Origin: Albula goreensis
Taxonomy: Eukaryota; Chordata; Actinopteri; Albuliformes; Albulidae
Length of the DNA stretch: 64,000 bases
Direction: 5' to 3'
NCBI GenBank assembly: GCA_022829145.1
Contig: CM040746.1
Coordinates: 21,797,332 to 21,861,331, forward strand
Shown here: positions 49,129 through 60,475 of the stretch, piece by piece
How positions within the stretch are numbered: the stretch's first letter is position 1
How the letters are laid out: each line of letters begins with the position of its first letter
Program-made: the position numbers and the translations under genes
The notes under the pieces: generated by a model
Seen by the model: the letters and a program-made list of their open reading frames with translations, nothing else
Told to the model about the DNA's origin: nothing
Database searches by the model: none

Positions 49129-51857
49129 ATGTTCAGTCTGCTCCTTGCTCTTGTAATCCTCGAGAGGTCATGTAAGTCTTGAACTACATCTGTAAAAAAG
49201 AATGAAAAATATGATAACACAAATGGTATACAATATACAAAAAAGTTAATTGTATGATGTACAAAAAGGAAACATATTTTGTAATAGTTTGTAAAATAAC
49301 AGTTTTGGCTCTTTATGGTAAAAGATGATTGATGCACATTTGAAAAACATCTGGAAAGTGTTACTTATGTGTTGCAGGTGTGACACCAGAAAATGCCATA
49401 TTTCAGCCCCAACGGACTGTATCAGCTCAGGTGGGAGACTCTGTCACTTTGGAATGCTGCACACATACAGACAAAGCCAAACGCTGGCTATGGCTCAAAC
49501 ACTCCCCAGGTCAGGCTGCTGAGAGGATCATGTCAACATACTATGGCAATTCACAGCTACATGGGGACCTGAGGGACAGCGGCCGTGCCACAGTGAAGAT
49601 GAATGGCAAAAGCATTAACATGACTCTGTCAGCATTAAGATTCTCAGATGCTGCCATGTATTACTGTGTGCTGGCTGACTATGATGACTTTCTTTTTGGA
49701 GGGGGGACTTTTTTGACAATAACAGGTGAGAATCCAACCTTTTTTTTACTATTTTATTCATATTGATGAGACAGTTGAAGTTTACACTTTAGAATGCTTA
49801 CCTAAGGTTGACTCGGTTGGTGAAAAAACATATTTAAAAATGTTTATTTTTACATTTTCTCCTTTAGGGTCAGAATGCAGCAATGGGACAGTAATACAGC
49901 AGCCAGTGTCTGAGCCACTGCAGCCAGGAGACTCTGTGACTCTGCAGTGCTCTATACACACTGAGACCTGTGCAGGAGAACACAGTGTGTACTGGTTCAG
50001 ACAGGCCTCAGGAGAGTCCCTTCCAGGAATCATTTACACCCATGGAAACAGGAGTGATCAGTGTGAGAGGAGCTCTGGGGCTGGGTCTCCTACACAGAGC
50101 TGTGTCTACAAGCTCCCCAAGAGGAACCTCAGCCGCTCTGATGCTGGGACTTACTACTGTGCTGTGGCCACCTGTGGAGAGATCCTGTTTGGGAACGGGA
50201 CCAAGCTGGATATTACAGGTGATGTGTTGTTTACTGTTTCATGCAGTAAATATCTAAAATTGTACAGAATTGCTTTTACTGTTAATAGTTTATTAAAATA
50301 TTTCACCCCAGCTGCCATTAACATCTGTTCAAATGAGCTTCTCAAATAAAGAGCTGTCAGTCTGATGCGTGCTGTTGGGCAATGAATCACTGTATCTCCT
50401 CAAAATAATCCATAAACTCTCAAATCACACAAGTGAAGAGGACTGAATGATCAGAAATGTGGGCATTTGCACATTGTGTGTCTCTGTGTGCCAATCTGTG
50501 AGCCATGGCCATTTCATACATAGTTATACATGGCTATTTCATGTCATACTTTCAGTGTGATTGTTTCAATTATTATTGGGGGTTTAAATTTTAATGTGAA
50601 CAATGTACAGTAATCTAAAATATGGAAAATATAGAAATGAATAGTGTTTAATAAACTGCTGCACTTACAGCAAAAAGAACTCAAATGACCATTCACAATA
50701 CACCCAAAAATTTGCTCAGAGTTAAAATGAAAGGTCTGATAAGATTGTTTAACTTAAACAATAACTTAAATGTTATTGAACCATCATTCTAACACATATA
50801 CAAAATAAAAAGATGACATTTTTTAATTAATTTATTTAATAAATATGAATGGCAAACATTTTTCTATGATTTTTGTATTGACATTGTATCTCAGCATTCC
50901 TTTGTCCCTAACACATAATTGATTTTGTATTTATGTTTGTATTATATTAAAGAATCCATATCATTGCAATTTTAAGGTTAGGTTATTCGGAAGCCATGTC
51001 ACAACTAAATAATAATCACAGACCATAATCTGTTAAAATGTTTGTAATCCTATAAAGAAGCCCTATTTTGAATCTTTAAATGTACAGAATTTTAGTGGAT
51101 GATTTAAAGTCTTCATAGGGGATAATACAGGATCAGTTTGAACATATATGATATTTCATACTTACCTAATCAGTGACTCAGCGTGTCTGTTTCTCTGTTA
51201 TTATGTTATTTTGCATGCACTGAATACAAAATTAGGTACTGATTGATCTCTGTGCCGTTACTGTGTTCCATCCTGCAGGCTCCCTGGGACAAGATGCTGT
51301 CGTCTTTGGTTTGGTAGCAGTATGCATGTGTTTTCTGATTGTGATTGTGATGCTACTATGCAACTGGATCAGACATTGTCCAGGTCTAATTCAACCCACA
51401 GCGTTTTCTTTGTTATGATTAAAAATATTTTACATTCCTTAAAATGACCCAGTATGAATTTAAATAACCCTATTTTTACTTTGTGTTCAGGCTGTTCACG
51501 AAAGCACAAGCACTCAGACAACACATCTTCAAGCAACCAGGTAAGGACACAACCATGCAGAAGACCCTCAGAATTTGTATTAAACTTACAGCTAAATTGG
51601 GCTGAAATACAGTTAGAACATTAGGAAAATCAGGGGCAAATGTTAGGGGCATACATATATTAAAAGTAGGAGCAAATCATATTATGATTTCTCATAAGAT
51701 ATGATGGTAACACTCTTTTTGTCCATGTTTTTTTTAACAGAACATGGACACAGACGGACTAAATTATGCCGCATTGAATCTTAATCGCAGTAAATCACGC
51801 ACCAGAGGACATACGGAAAGTCACATTTTGTACTCTCATGTAGGAAACCGATTTTAG
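49129..51857 (+). CDS. Novel immune-type receptor (NITR)-like, two Ig domains, inhibitory type
   Basis: Type I membrane immune receptor. Exons: 49129-49171 (leader MFSLLLALVILERS), 49378-49725 (first V domain), 49868-50218 (second V-like domain), 51279-51383 (transmembrane), 51491-51540, 51741-51857; all phases join, giving 337 residues. Domain 1 has VTLECC, a Trp in WLWLKHSPGQ, DAAMYYC, and a J-like FGGGTFLTIT in the same exon. Domain 2 has VTLQCSIH, VYWFRQ, DAGTYYC and FGNGTKLDIT, plus extra Cys pairs. V exons with a fused J-like motif and a second Ig domain of this kind are the NITR hallmark. The transmembrane part (about 254-275) has no charged residue, so no adaptor pairing is expected. 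The tail carries LNYAAL (Tyr 308) and ILYSHV (Tyr 330), both fitting the ITIM consensus. Ligand unknown. The exon 4 donor GTCTAA is weak. Confidence 0.88.
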
Positions 51858-52062
51858 TACTCAATTTCAATGTACACTACAAGACAAATCATTAAAAATC
51901 ATTAGCTATGCAGTTGATCAACAGTTGTAATGATGCCACAGCCACCTTAAAATACACTCACACACACACACACTCACACGCATGCACGCACACACACAAA
52001 CTATATGATTGTACATTTACTTTAATTCATTTTTCTTGTCATATATTTTAAACATTTATTTG

Positions 52063-52068
52063 AATAAA
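52063..52068 (+). terminator. Poly(A) signal AATAAA of nitr-A
   Basis: Canonical hexamer 206 bases after the stop codon at 51857. Confidence 0.6.
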
Positions 52069-53187
52069 GGTATGAAAGTATGCAAACTCAAAGTTTCTGT
52101 AACTGATGGTTGCAAGAAATATTCAATACAATTTAAATATCTTTTTTCATAAACAATGTTTGTGGTATTGGCCCTTTAGAGGTAAAATATTGACACTCTT
52201 TCCAAGGTACCTTATTTATTTTTCTATATTTCATGTTGCAAAATTATTTCATTCAATTGGGAGATTTGTTTTATATGCTCTTATGTGATGCAATCTGGTT
52301 TAATCTGTTATAAAACAGGCATACTTTCTCATAGAAATGAATCATGGTCATACTGATTATAGCTTTAAAATCATGTAACTTAGCTTAAAAATCTCTCAAC
52401 TTATTTTTTATGAGTCTGAGATTAAGTAAGAATTGATGCTATTTTCACAAAAAGTTCATCTTGCAGCAAGAAAACACATGTGCATTCTAGATGTTGTATG
52501 TCATTCACTTATTGACTTATTATTTTACACTTAATTCAAATGTACAAATTATATTCTGATTCTCTATCTTTAACCATTGGTTGGGTGAACATAACCAAAC
52601 TAAATTCCCTTTTTAAAATCTTGAATGTTGTACCCTGTACTAAATTCAGTCAAGTTCTACTTATACAGATGGAAATGTCCAAGTCATAGTATGGAAAATT
52701 GATGATTCCAGGTTTAGAAAATTTTAAATACATTTTTTTGCCATCCATTGACTAAAAATTGTCATCTGAGTCTTTAGCACACTACCACTGCCCACCACTA
52801 GATGTCTATATTTAATCATGGCACCAGGGTCCATCGAGTGTCTTATCACATTTAAACTGGACATCAGACCTGCACTGGAGACATCTTGGTTTATACTGAC
52901 ACAAGGATAGTTTCAAGAACACACATCCATGGCACAGACAGTAATAGCCTCCATGATTTATATAATTTGTGCAAGGATTACAACTTGAGGCTTTGTATTG
53001 AAATGGTAGTTAATTTACCATCATCTTTTTGTGTCAACCTCTAAAGCAGGAGCCACATGTTACTAAAGTTTGTACAAGACTGCTTTTGATTAAATTACAT
53101 TACATTTTAGGTATTTAGCTACTAAAGTATGTAAATCACTCTGGATTAGCAGGTGTGCTTATCCACAGTGATGTAAATACTTATGTA

Positions 53188-53475
53188 CAGGGGGGTCCTC
53201 GACTTATGAACGAGTTCCGTTCCTACGAAGTGTTGTAAGCCAATTTTCGACATAAGTCAGAATTTCTACCTAAATTATACCTAAAATATATAAAATACAG
53301 TAATTAAATGAAACAGTCATAAAAAAGAGAGAACAATTCCTTACCTTTTTTTCTGTGGTTGTATTTACGAACCAAACTGCTTAGGTCGAAACTAGGTTTT
53401 TTAAGTAATTTATGGGAGGGCGTCGTAACCATGAAATGATGTAACTTGAGACCGTCGTAATCCGAGGACCTCCTG
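53188..53475. mobile_element. 288-bp TA-flanked MITE
   Basis: The left end CAGGGGGGTCCTCGACTTAT and the complement of the right end (CAGGAGGTCCTCGGATTACG) are inverted repeats of about 20 bases. TA flanks both sides (53186-53187 and 53476-53477), fitting a Tc1/mariner-superfamily MITE. Confidence 0.8.
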
Positions 53476-53496
53476 TAGTTTTTTTGACAGGAATTG

Positions 53497-53718
53497 GGGC
53501 AGCCTATAGTCTAGTGGCCAAGGTACATGACTGGGACCACTGAGGTTGGCGGTCTAAGTCCTAGCCCAGCCACAGCAAGAACACCATTGCTGTTGGGCCC
53601 TTGAGCAAGGCCCTTAACCCCACATTGCTCCCAGGGGAGACTGGCCCTTGGTTAGTCTAATCAACAGTAAGTCACTTTGGATAAAAGCGTCAGCTAAATG
53701 ACAGTAATGTAATGTAAT
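53497..53718 (+). mobile_element. tRNA-derived SINE
   Basis: The head holds a box A-like TAGTCTAGTGGCCAAGG and a box B-like GGTCTAAGTCCTAG, as in a tRNA-derived pol III promoter. The tail GATAAAAGCGTCAGCTAAATG followed by short GTAAT repeats is the common 3' end of fish SINEs. A perfect six-base duplication, GAATTG, flanks it (53491-53496 and 53719-53724). Confidence 0.85.
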
Positions 53719-54420
53719 GAATTGTCAATTGAATTGAAATCAAGGACATGTCTTGATCAATGGAAATCTCTTTTGGAAGAATAAATTAAACAGTGCCTAT
53801 GCCAGGGTTTTGGCTGATATAATACAGGGGGAATGTTAGTATCTCAGGGTATTGTGTTACATAATCCACTGGGGCTAATACAAAGCTCTGGCACTTCAAT
53901 CAAATGGCCCATAGCAATTCTTTCAAAGGGGGGCTCAGTTAATCGTTGCAGATGCTTGGTAGCAGAACTTTTGGAAAAGTCACCAAGATTACCGTATGAC
54001 ATTTAGGGCACCTCATAAGTCATACATTTGATGAGCTGGTTTATAATTGATTGAATAGTTGATTGTTCCATACATTTGAAGGACTGGCTCATTAACTAAT
54101 TGATGACCTAAGCATAGTGGCTGTTTAGTGTTGAATAATGGAATGGCTCATAAAAATGATTGAATTACAATTGATTCCCTGAATAGGAACCAGGCATGAG
54201 TCTTGCACTGGAGTCGTCTTGGTTTCCACTTACACAAGCACCACTGCCACACAGCCACAAATATTGTCACAGACATTCAACCTATTGTACAATTGACTGA
54301 TCTTATAAAAAAAAAGAAAACACACACAAACACCACATTATCTTACAACATTTGCAGAACTTTAACCACAAATACTACTTTTATGAGAGAGGGGGAGAAT
54401 GTGTGAGACAGCAAATGATA

Positions 54421-54464
54421 TGGAGATGGTGGTGGGTTGGTGGGGGTTGGGGGGGTGGGGGTGG
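54421..54464 (+). other. G-rich tract, G-quadruplex candidate
   Basis: Several runs of three to seven G separated by one or two T or TGGT lie within about 45 bases, fitting the G3+N1-7 pattern. Confidence 0.6.
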
Positions 54465-55876
54465 TACACTTATAACCTCTCCATAACCTAATCATATTTA
54501 ATATTCCACTATTTACAATTATGTATTCTTTACCATTGTCTGTTTTGTAAAATAAATTACAGCTTGAATTGAACTGTAACTCTGTGTAAAATTAAATGCA
54601 TAAGCAGAGTGCCTTTTCATTCTCTTTGTGCTTGCTAAGCATTGCATCTACGTAAACACGACCTATGTAGCTGACATTTCCTTGAAGCTGTACATGTTGT
54701 ACTCTAGCATGTGGAATGGTTGTGTACACTCTTCTATTTAAATAAAGTCAGAAAGATTTAACTTATGAGCTATTAAATCAACAGCTAAATCAACTAACCA
54801 ATAACGTCTATACATTTGGAAGATGAATGTTAGATATATGCCCTACTCATAAACATCCCCCCAAAGGAATGTGATAGTGCTGACCCCCTCATAGAAATAA
54901 GGGTTCATTGCAGTTCCCTAAAGATTCACAACATGCTGAAGAGACTCGGCCTTCTGTGATCATGAGACAGAGTAGTGAACTGTATATTTTTTCTGTCAAG
55001 GAACACCTGGGAGAGGTAAATCTTCCAGGATGAGCTGACACCAGCAATTGCTGCTGAGATGGTGTGCATGCCCATATTCCAGGTGCACACCCTACACCAA
55101 TGGTACATAAACATTCACTGAGATTGATAAAACAATAAGGGTTCTATCTTGCATTTGGTACAAAGTAGCATTAAGCAGTAACATAAGTGCTTTTGCTAGT
55201 TTCCACTCAGCATACTTGTAATTTTAATTTAATTTTAGGCTAAGTGCTGTAACCTAGGCTCAACCTTAGGCCCATTTGGGCATGCAGTTCTTAAGATGAG
55301 GCGTGGTCAGGCCCATTGGCGATGCATTGCTATCTTGCGTGTAACTGAAAGGGATTGCATTTCTACCAACAGAAACCACATCTTAAGTCATATTGCAATT
55401 GTTAATTTCTATTTTAACTGCAGAGTGTCAAGATAGTGATGCACGGGTAGTTGTAAAACCATGTAAGTTACACTTACCCTGTTAAACTGTAACAGACAAC
55501 AAAATCCCACCTCCTTGTTGCACTTAATTCCTTTGTAGGTGGGTAGATACATTCCTGAGTAGATACATTAAATTCCCTATAACACCAGCCAGCCAAGAAT
55601 AGGAGTTCATGGCAAATTTTGGGTTCCCTCAGTCATTCATTTGGTCTTCTGGGGGCGTGGGCCAGTTGAACATTTCACACATGTACACAATTAAATGGTC
55701 TTGTAATAAAAGACATTAAAAAGAGTTTTGATATTTGATCCGTGATCTTTACAGCGTTTTCGCTGAATAAACTAACCCTCATGAATATATTTAAATACTG
55801 ATGTGTATTGCCATGACTGGTCAAATAATTAGGCAGACAGGCAAAGTAGAGGGATCAGAAGATCATAAATCCATCC

Positions 55877-55882
55877 TTTATT
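55877..55882 (-). terminator. Poly(A) signal AATAAA of nitr-B (minus strand)
   Basis: TTTATT on the plus strand, about 350 bases past the nitr-B stop codon at 56234. The intervening 3' UTR would include the CA array. Confidence 0.45.
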
Positions 55883-56016
55883 GACCTTGCACTTGACCAT
55901 GTGCCCATATAATCTCCCATTAAAATAGCAAAAGTGACTTGGTCATGCCCCAAGGTGCACTTCTGACCAAATTTTACCTCCAAGCACTTAGATGGTTACA
56001 AAAATGATTGCATGTT

Positions 56017-56132
<116 letters not shown>

Positions 56133-56233
56133 AGATTTTTAAAAAAATATTTTGTTTTTCCTTTCTGCTGTCCTGGGCAGAGGATGGGTAATTATATTGA
56201 TGGGTTCAAAGCATACAATGAAGTGCAGAGATA

Positions 56234-59231
56234 TCAGTGCTGCTGAACTCTCACTTCTGTATAAAGGACAGAAGTGTCGACGTCCCCCCTGGCTCTCCTT
56301 TCTTTGTTTTTGCTGTGAGTAAATTTCAGAGCAGCATAATGCAATTTATCTGCAGGCTGAAAAATAAGTAAAATATGCAAGTTATAATCAAACACAAATG
56401 TAGCATTTAAAAATACATGTTTAAAAATCTCTGTTCTACCTCTCCACTGGTATTTAATGATGATAGATATCTGATTGATGTCCAAACAATTTAAAACATA
56501 GCCTCTGTAGTTTTAAGCTTTTATTTATATATAAACCTATAGTCTTTCTCTGTTATTTCAATTGTCACTGATTTCCATTATTAATGCTGCTCTTACCTGA
56601 TGTTCAGTTTGTTGGCCCATATTTGTTCTCTTACAGAAAATCAGGACCACAATCACAATGACAGATACTGCATTTGTTGCAGCCAAAACGGGGATCATGT
56701 AATGATATGTGGAGAGTTTTCCTACAATGTAAAAGTAATAAATAATAACTTGTTATTTTTTGTGGGATAATTGTATACTTTTTTGGTAATTTTAATGGAT
56801 GTTAATATAGATTATGTATAGGTAAACTACTTCTGAATAATGTTGATGATACAGAATAAGATTAAGGATATAGAAAAAAAACATACCTGATTTGTCTTTG
56901 GTCCCTTCATCAGTTCTGTTGAAGTGCAAATCTTATTTTGAAACAAACATAGTTAAATCAGAAACATTTCCATATCATCTTATCCAATCAAGTTTAAATA
57001 TGAACTTTCAAAGGCTCTTGCTCATTGAACAAGTAGAGGTAATATTTTTTCTTTACCAAAAGTATTTTCTATTCAGCAGGCTGACAGAATTGCCAAGCAA
57101 TGTGCCCATACACACACACCAATGTTACGGCTCTCCTCACACAATGTGCCCATACACACACACCAATGTTACGGCTCTCCTCACACAATGTGCCCATACA
57201 CACACACCAATGTTACGGCTCTCCTCACACAATGTGCCCATACACACACACCAATGTTACGGCTCTCCTCACACAATGTGCCCATACACACACACCAATG
57301 TTACGGCTCTCCTCACACAATGTGCCCATACACACACACCAATGTTACGGCTCTCCTCACACAATGTGCCCATACACACACACACCAATGTTACGGCTCT
57401 CCTCACACAATGTGCCCATACACACACACCAATGTTACGGCTCTCCTCACACAATGTGCCCATACACACACACCAATGTTACGGCTCTCCTCACACAATG
57501 TGCCCATACACACACACCAATGTTACGGCTCTCCTCACACAATGTGCCCATACACACACACCAATGTTACGGCTCTCCTCACACAATGTGCCCATACACA
57601 CACACCAATGTTACGGCTCTCCTCACACAATGTGCCCATACACACACCAATGTTACGGCTCTCCTCACACAATGTGCCCATACACACACACCAATGTTAC
57701 GGCTCTCCTCACACAATGTGCCCATACACACACCAATGTTACGGCTCTCCTCACACAATGTGCCCATACACACACACCAATGTTACGGCTCTCCTCACAC
57801 AATGTGCCCATACACACACACTCATGTTACGGCTCTGCTCGCACAATGTGCCCATACACACACACTCATGTTACGGCTCTCCTCGCACAATGTGCCCATA
57901 CACACACACTCATGTTACGGCTCTCCTCGCACAATGTGCCCATACACACACACTCATGTTACGGCTCTCCTCGCACAACCATCATTTGAGAAAGCAGATG
58001 ATGAAGTGCTCTCAATTTTCAACAGAGGCACAGACTAGAGTGCCGAACCATTTTATGAAATGCTAAGTCTATGTCTAACAAGCTAGTTTACTTTTTGACA
58101 GGCTACCTATGACCAGACCATCCATAAACTTGCTTGCTATGTATATATATGCTACATATTAGTAAAAATTTCACTTATTAAGCTGGCCTGTAAGGATTTA
58201 TTTAACTAGTTAGTACATATATAATGCCAATTATATACTGTATATTATACTGTCTTTTTAGATCTCTGTAGGAGTGAATTTGTAGAAAGGGATTCTATTT
58301 TAAACAAACTTATTTTTCAGATGTAAACAGATTTAAAACTCAAAAAAGAACATGGATTTTCTGTATTGGGATGAAAGCTGATTGGACAAGGATATCAAAT
58401 TAGATGATGCCCTCTGTAAGCAAATGCACAGGTTTACGCTGTGCCATTGTATCAATATCCTGTGTCGCCTGAACATAAAAATTAATGAATTTAAAGTTAG
58501 AATGAAGGTCTCTGTAAAAGCCAACTGAGAATGTGCTGTGACACACAAACAAGTAATAGGAAAGCAACTCATTCTTTACCATTTGTTCTTTCTTCAAGAA
58601 TCACTCTGGTACCATTTCCAAAGAACACCTTATTAAAGATGTGGGCACCACAGTAGTAAGTACCTACATCTGACTGGTTGGTGTTGAAAAAGTGTAGGTT
58701 GAAGCTGTGTCTGCTCTTCTTTACTTGAAGTCCAGAGTGTTTCTCGAAACCTCCACAAAAATGATAATCTTCCAGATTGGAGGAACCAGTGACTACACAG
58801 TCAGGCACTTTCCCCAAGGAATTTTTAAACCAAAAAACAATGAAGACGTGACTTTGGGACAAGTAGCACTCCAGAGTTACTGAGTCCCCGGGATGAACTC
58901 TGACAGCATGAGTAGATTGTGAGATGAATTCCTCACAATATATGTCTGTAAAGACAAATGTGCAAAACCATTATATAGCATTCTTAAAAAAATGTGTTTG
59001 ATGAAATGAAACAATAACTGGGTTGTTATATTATTATCTTTACTCTGTCTACAGGTTTGTAATGCTTTTTTATGCCTGTTATTTAGAAAAATGCTCAAGT
59101 ATCTCTATTATTTCCCTGAGTTCTTCAAGTATCAAGTATACAATTTTTTACTTACGTAGATCATGGAAAAGAACACAATAAAGAAATAATAAAATGATGT
59201 AAGCTCTGTCAAAAGGAGGAAGCCTTGCCAT
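56234..59231 (-). CDS. NITR-like receptor with one V domain, inhibitory type
   Basis: Exons in reading order: 59231-59156 (leader MARLPPFDRAYIILLFLYCV), 58945-58580 (V domain), 56931-56887 (linker), 56721-56597 (transmembrane), 56356-56234 (tail). Phases join throughout (1,1,1,0), giving about 244 residues. The V domain shows PGDSVTLECYLS, FIVFWFKN, SDVGTYYCGAH and J-like FFGNGTRVIL, all in one exon as in NITRs. The 15-residue linker (LHFNRTDEGTKDKS) has one N-glycosylation site, and its acceptor was chosen because the nearer AG at 56916-56917 would break the frame. The transmembrane part (IPVLAATNAVSVIVIVVLIF) lacks charge. The tail has LHYAAL (Tyr 211) and VLYTEV (Tyr 236), both ITIM-like. 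Unlike nitr-A it has no second Ig domain. Antisense frames in this locus come from a minisatellite. Confidence 0.85.
57099..57976. repeat. 44-bp minisatellite, about 20 copies, in nitr-B intron 2
   Basis: The unit begins AATGTGCCCATACACACAC and ends GGCTCTCCTCACAC. Most copies are identical; three differ by one CA step (42 or 46 bases). The last four copies (from about 57800) share changes: CTCATG for CCAATG and CTCGCAC for CTCACAC. It takes up about half of the 1.65 kb intron between the V exon and the linker exon. Confidence 0.95.
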
Positions 59232-59331
59232 GTCTCTTGTGCGAGCTCAGTTGGAAAAATGGCTCAGTGCTGGACAGATTTTCATGTGAAAGGAGGGGCA
59301 TGTATCAGAAATTTGTAAAAACTGATCCGTG

Positions 59332-59336
59332 ATTGG
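59332..59336 (-). promoter_or_regulatory. CCAAT box upstream of nitr-B
   Basis: On the minus strand CCAATCAC lies about 100 bases before the nitr-B ATG, similar in distance to the CCAATCAG of nitr-A. No clear TATA box follows. Confidence 0.4.
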
Positions 59337-59949
59337 GTGTATTGAGAATAGTTCTTTGACATAGTTACTACTAAACACATTTGTCTAAACTAAGGGCATG
59401 ATTTTCCACTGACAATGGAAAATTTTCCGGTGACAGTATTTAAAAACATGCTGTAGGGAAATGTTTTGTTTTAAAAGTATCAGACAAACATGCAAGTAAA
59501 TATTGCATTTAAGTATTACTACTGCAGCTATTTAAAGTGATGGAATTTAGATTTTGGATGAATGAAAGCTATTTTAAAGTGACTGTCACAGTTGCTGTTG
59601 CCATTGCCTCCAATAAAAAATAGACATCATTTATCATACTTGCAATATTAACATTTAGAAGCAATCCTAATGTAATGTATTTTACTGTGTTAGATAGGTA
59701 AATACCACACTATGTTGAGACTGCATTAAGTTGAGACTACTTATGATAGTGAGTCCCAAAGATGAGGGGTTCCCCCCCTCCCGTAAAGGGAGATACGCCC
59801 TTACAGTGTAAAGTGGTTGGAGAGTGTCCTGTACTGTTTTCCACAGCAGATGAGTCACTGAGGACTTTGCTTCCTCAGACTGTGTCCTGTGCTAAGACAC
59901 CCACAGTTGCACAGTAGCTATTTTCCACTCTATTACCCCCACAGTGGTC

Positions 59950-60475
59950 TACTGTCAGGACAGGGCAAGGGACTCAGGCACAGACAGATGTAAAATAAAC
60001 CATGGTTTATTGCAGCCAAGATCAAAACACAAGTCCAAACTCAGGGTCAAAACCAATGCAGACTTGCCAAAGGTACAGAAACACAATCCAGAAAGGGAAG
60101 ACAAGGAAACAGGCAAAAGGTTCAACGCCGGCAAAATTCAGCAGTCAGACAAAATCAGAATCCAAAAAATCGAAAAAAAGGAAAACAGACAAAGTCACAA
60201 CAGATAGTCAGGAACAGAAAGGTTTGTAACTACGCAGAGAGAATAGCCCAACTGAGACGAACTCGCACAGAACACAGGTCAAAGCAGGATATGAATGCAG
60301 GCAGGTAATGAGCATGAGCGATAAGGGAAACAAGGCCAAAGGTGGGATGGACAGAAAAGGAAACATGGAAACAAAAGCACATGGACTGGGGAAATGAAGG
60401 AAAATCAAAACACACGAAAACAGACGAACAAGACTGAAACAAAAATACATAACAAAACACAGCAACTAACATGAT
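59950..60475. repeat. Probable dispersed repeat of uncertain class
   Basis: A long A/C/G-rich, T-poor stretch with many CAAAACACAAG, AGGCAGG and GGAACAG words looks like a family common in teleost genomes. I see no terminal repeats or coding part that would fix its class. Its strong composition bias differs from the surrounding AT-rich DNA. Confidence 0.35.

Larger units (their letters stand above)
52069..55876. other. Intergenic DNA between nitr-A and nitr-B 3' ends
   Basis: No coding exon or Ig-like frame is visible. It holds a short inverted-repeat element, a SINE and a G-rich tract, listed separately. The flanking receptor genes converge on it. Confidence 0.6.

Noticed and set aside
56887-56915. 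29-base version of the nitr-B linker exon
   Set aside because: Its length would throw the transmembrane and tail exons out of frame; the 45-base version keeps all phases.
57099-57976. CRISPR-like regular repeats
   Set aside because: Copies are directly adjacent with no unique spacers, in vertebrate DNA; this is a minisatellite.
56892-58066. Three overlapping long plus-strand frames (312-365 codons)
   Set aside because: They are made almost wholly of the 44-bp minisatellite, open in all three frames, antisense to the intron of nitr-B, and consist of repeats of the same short peptides.
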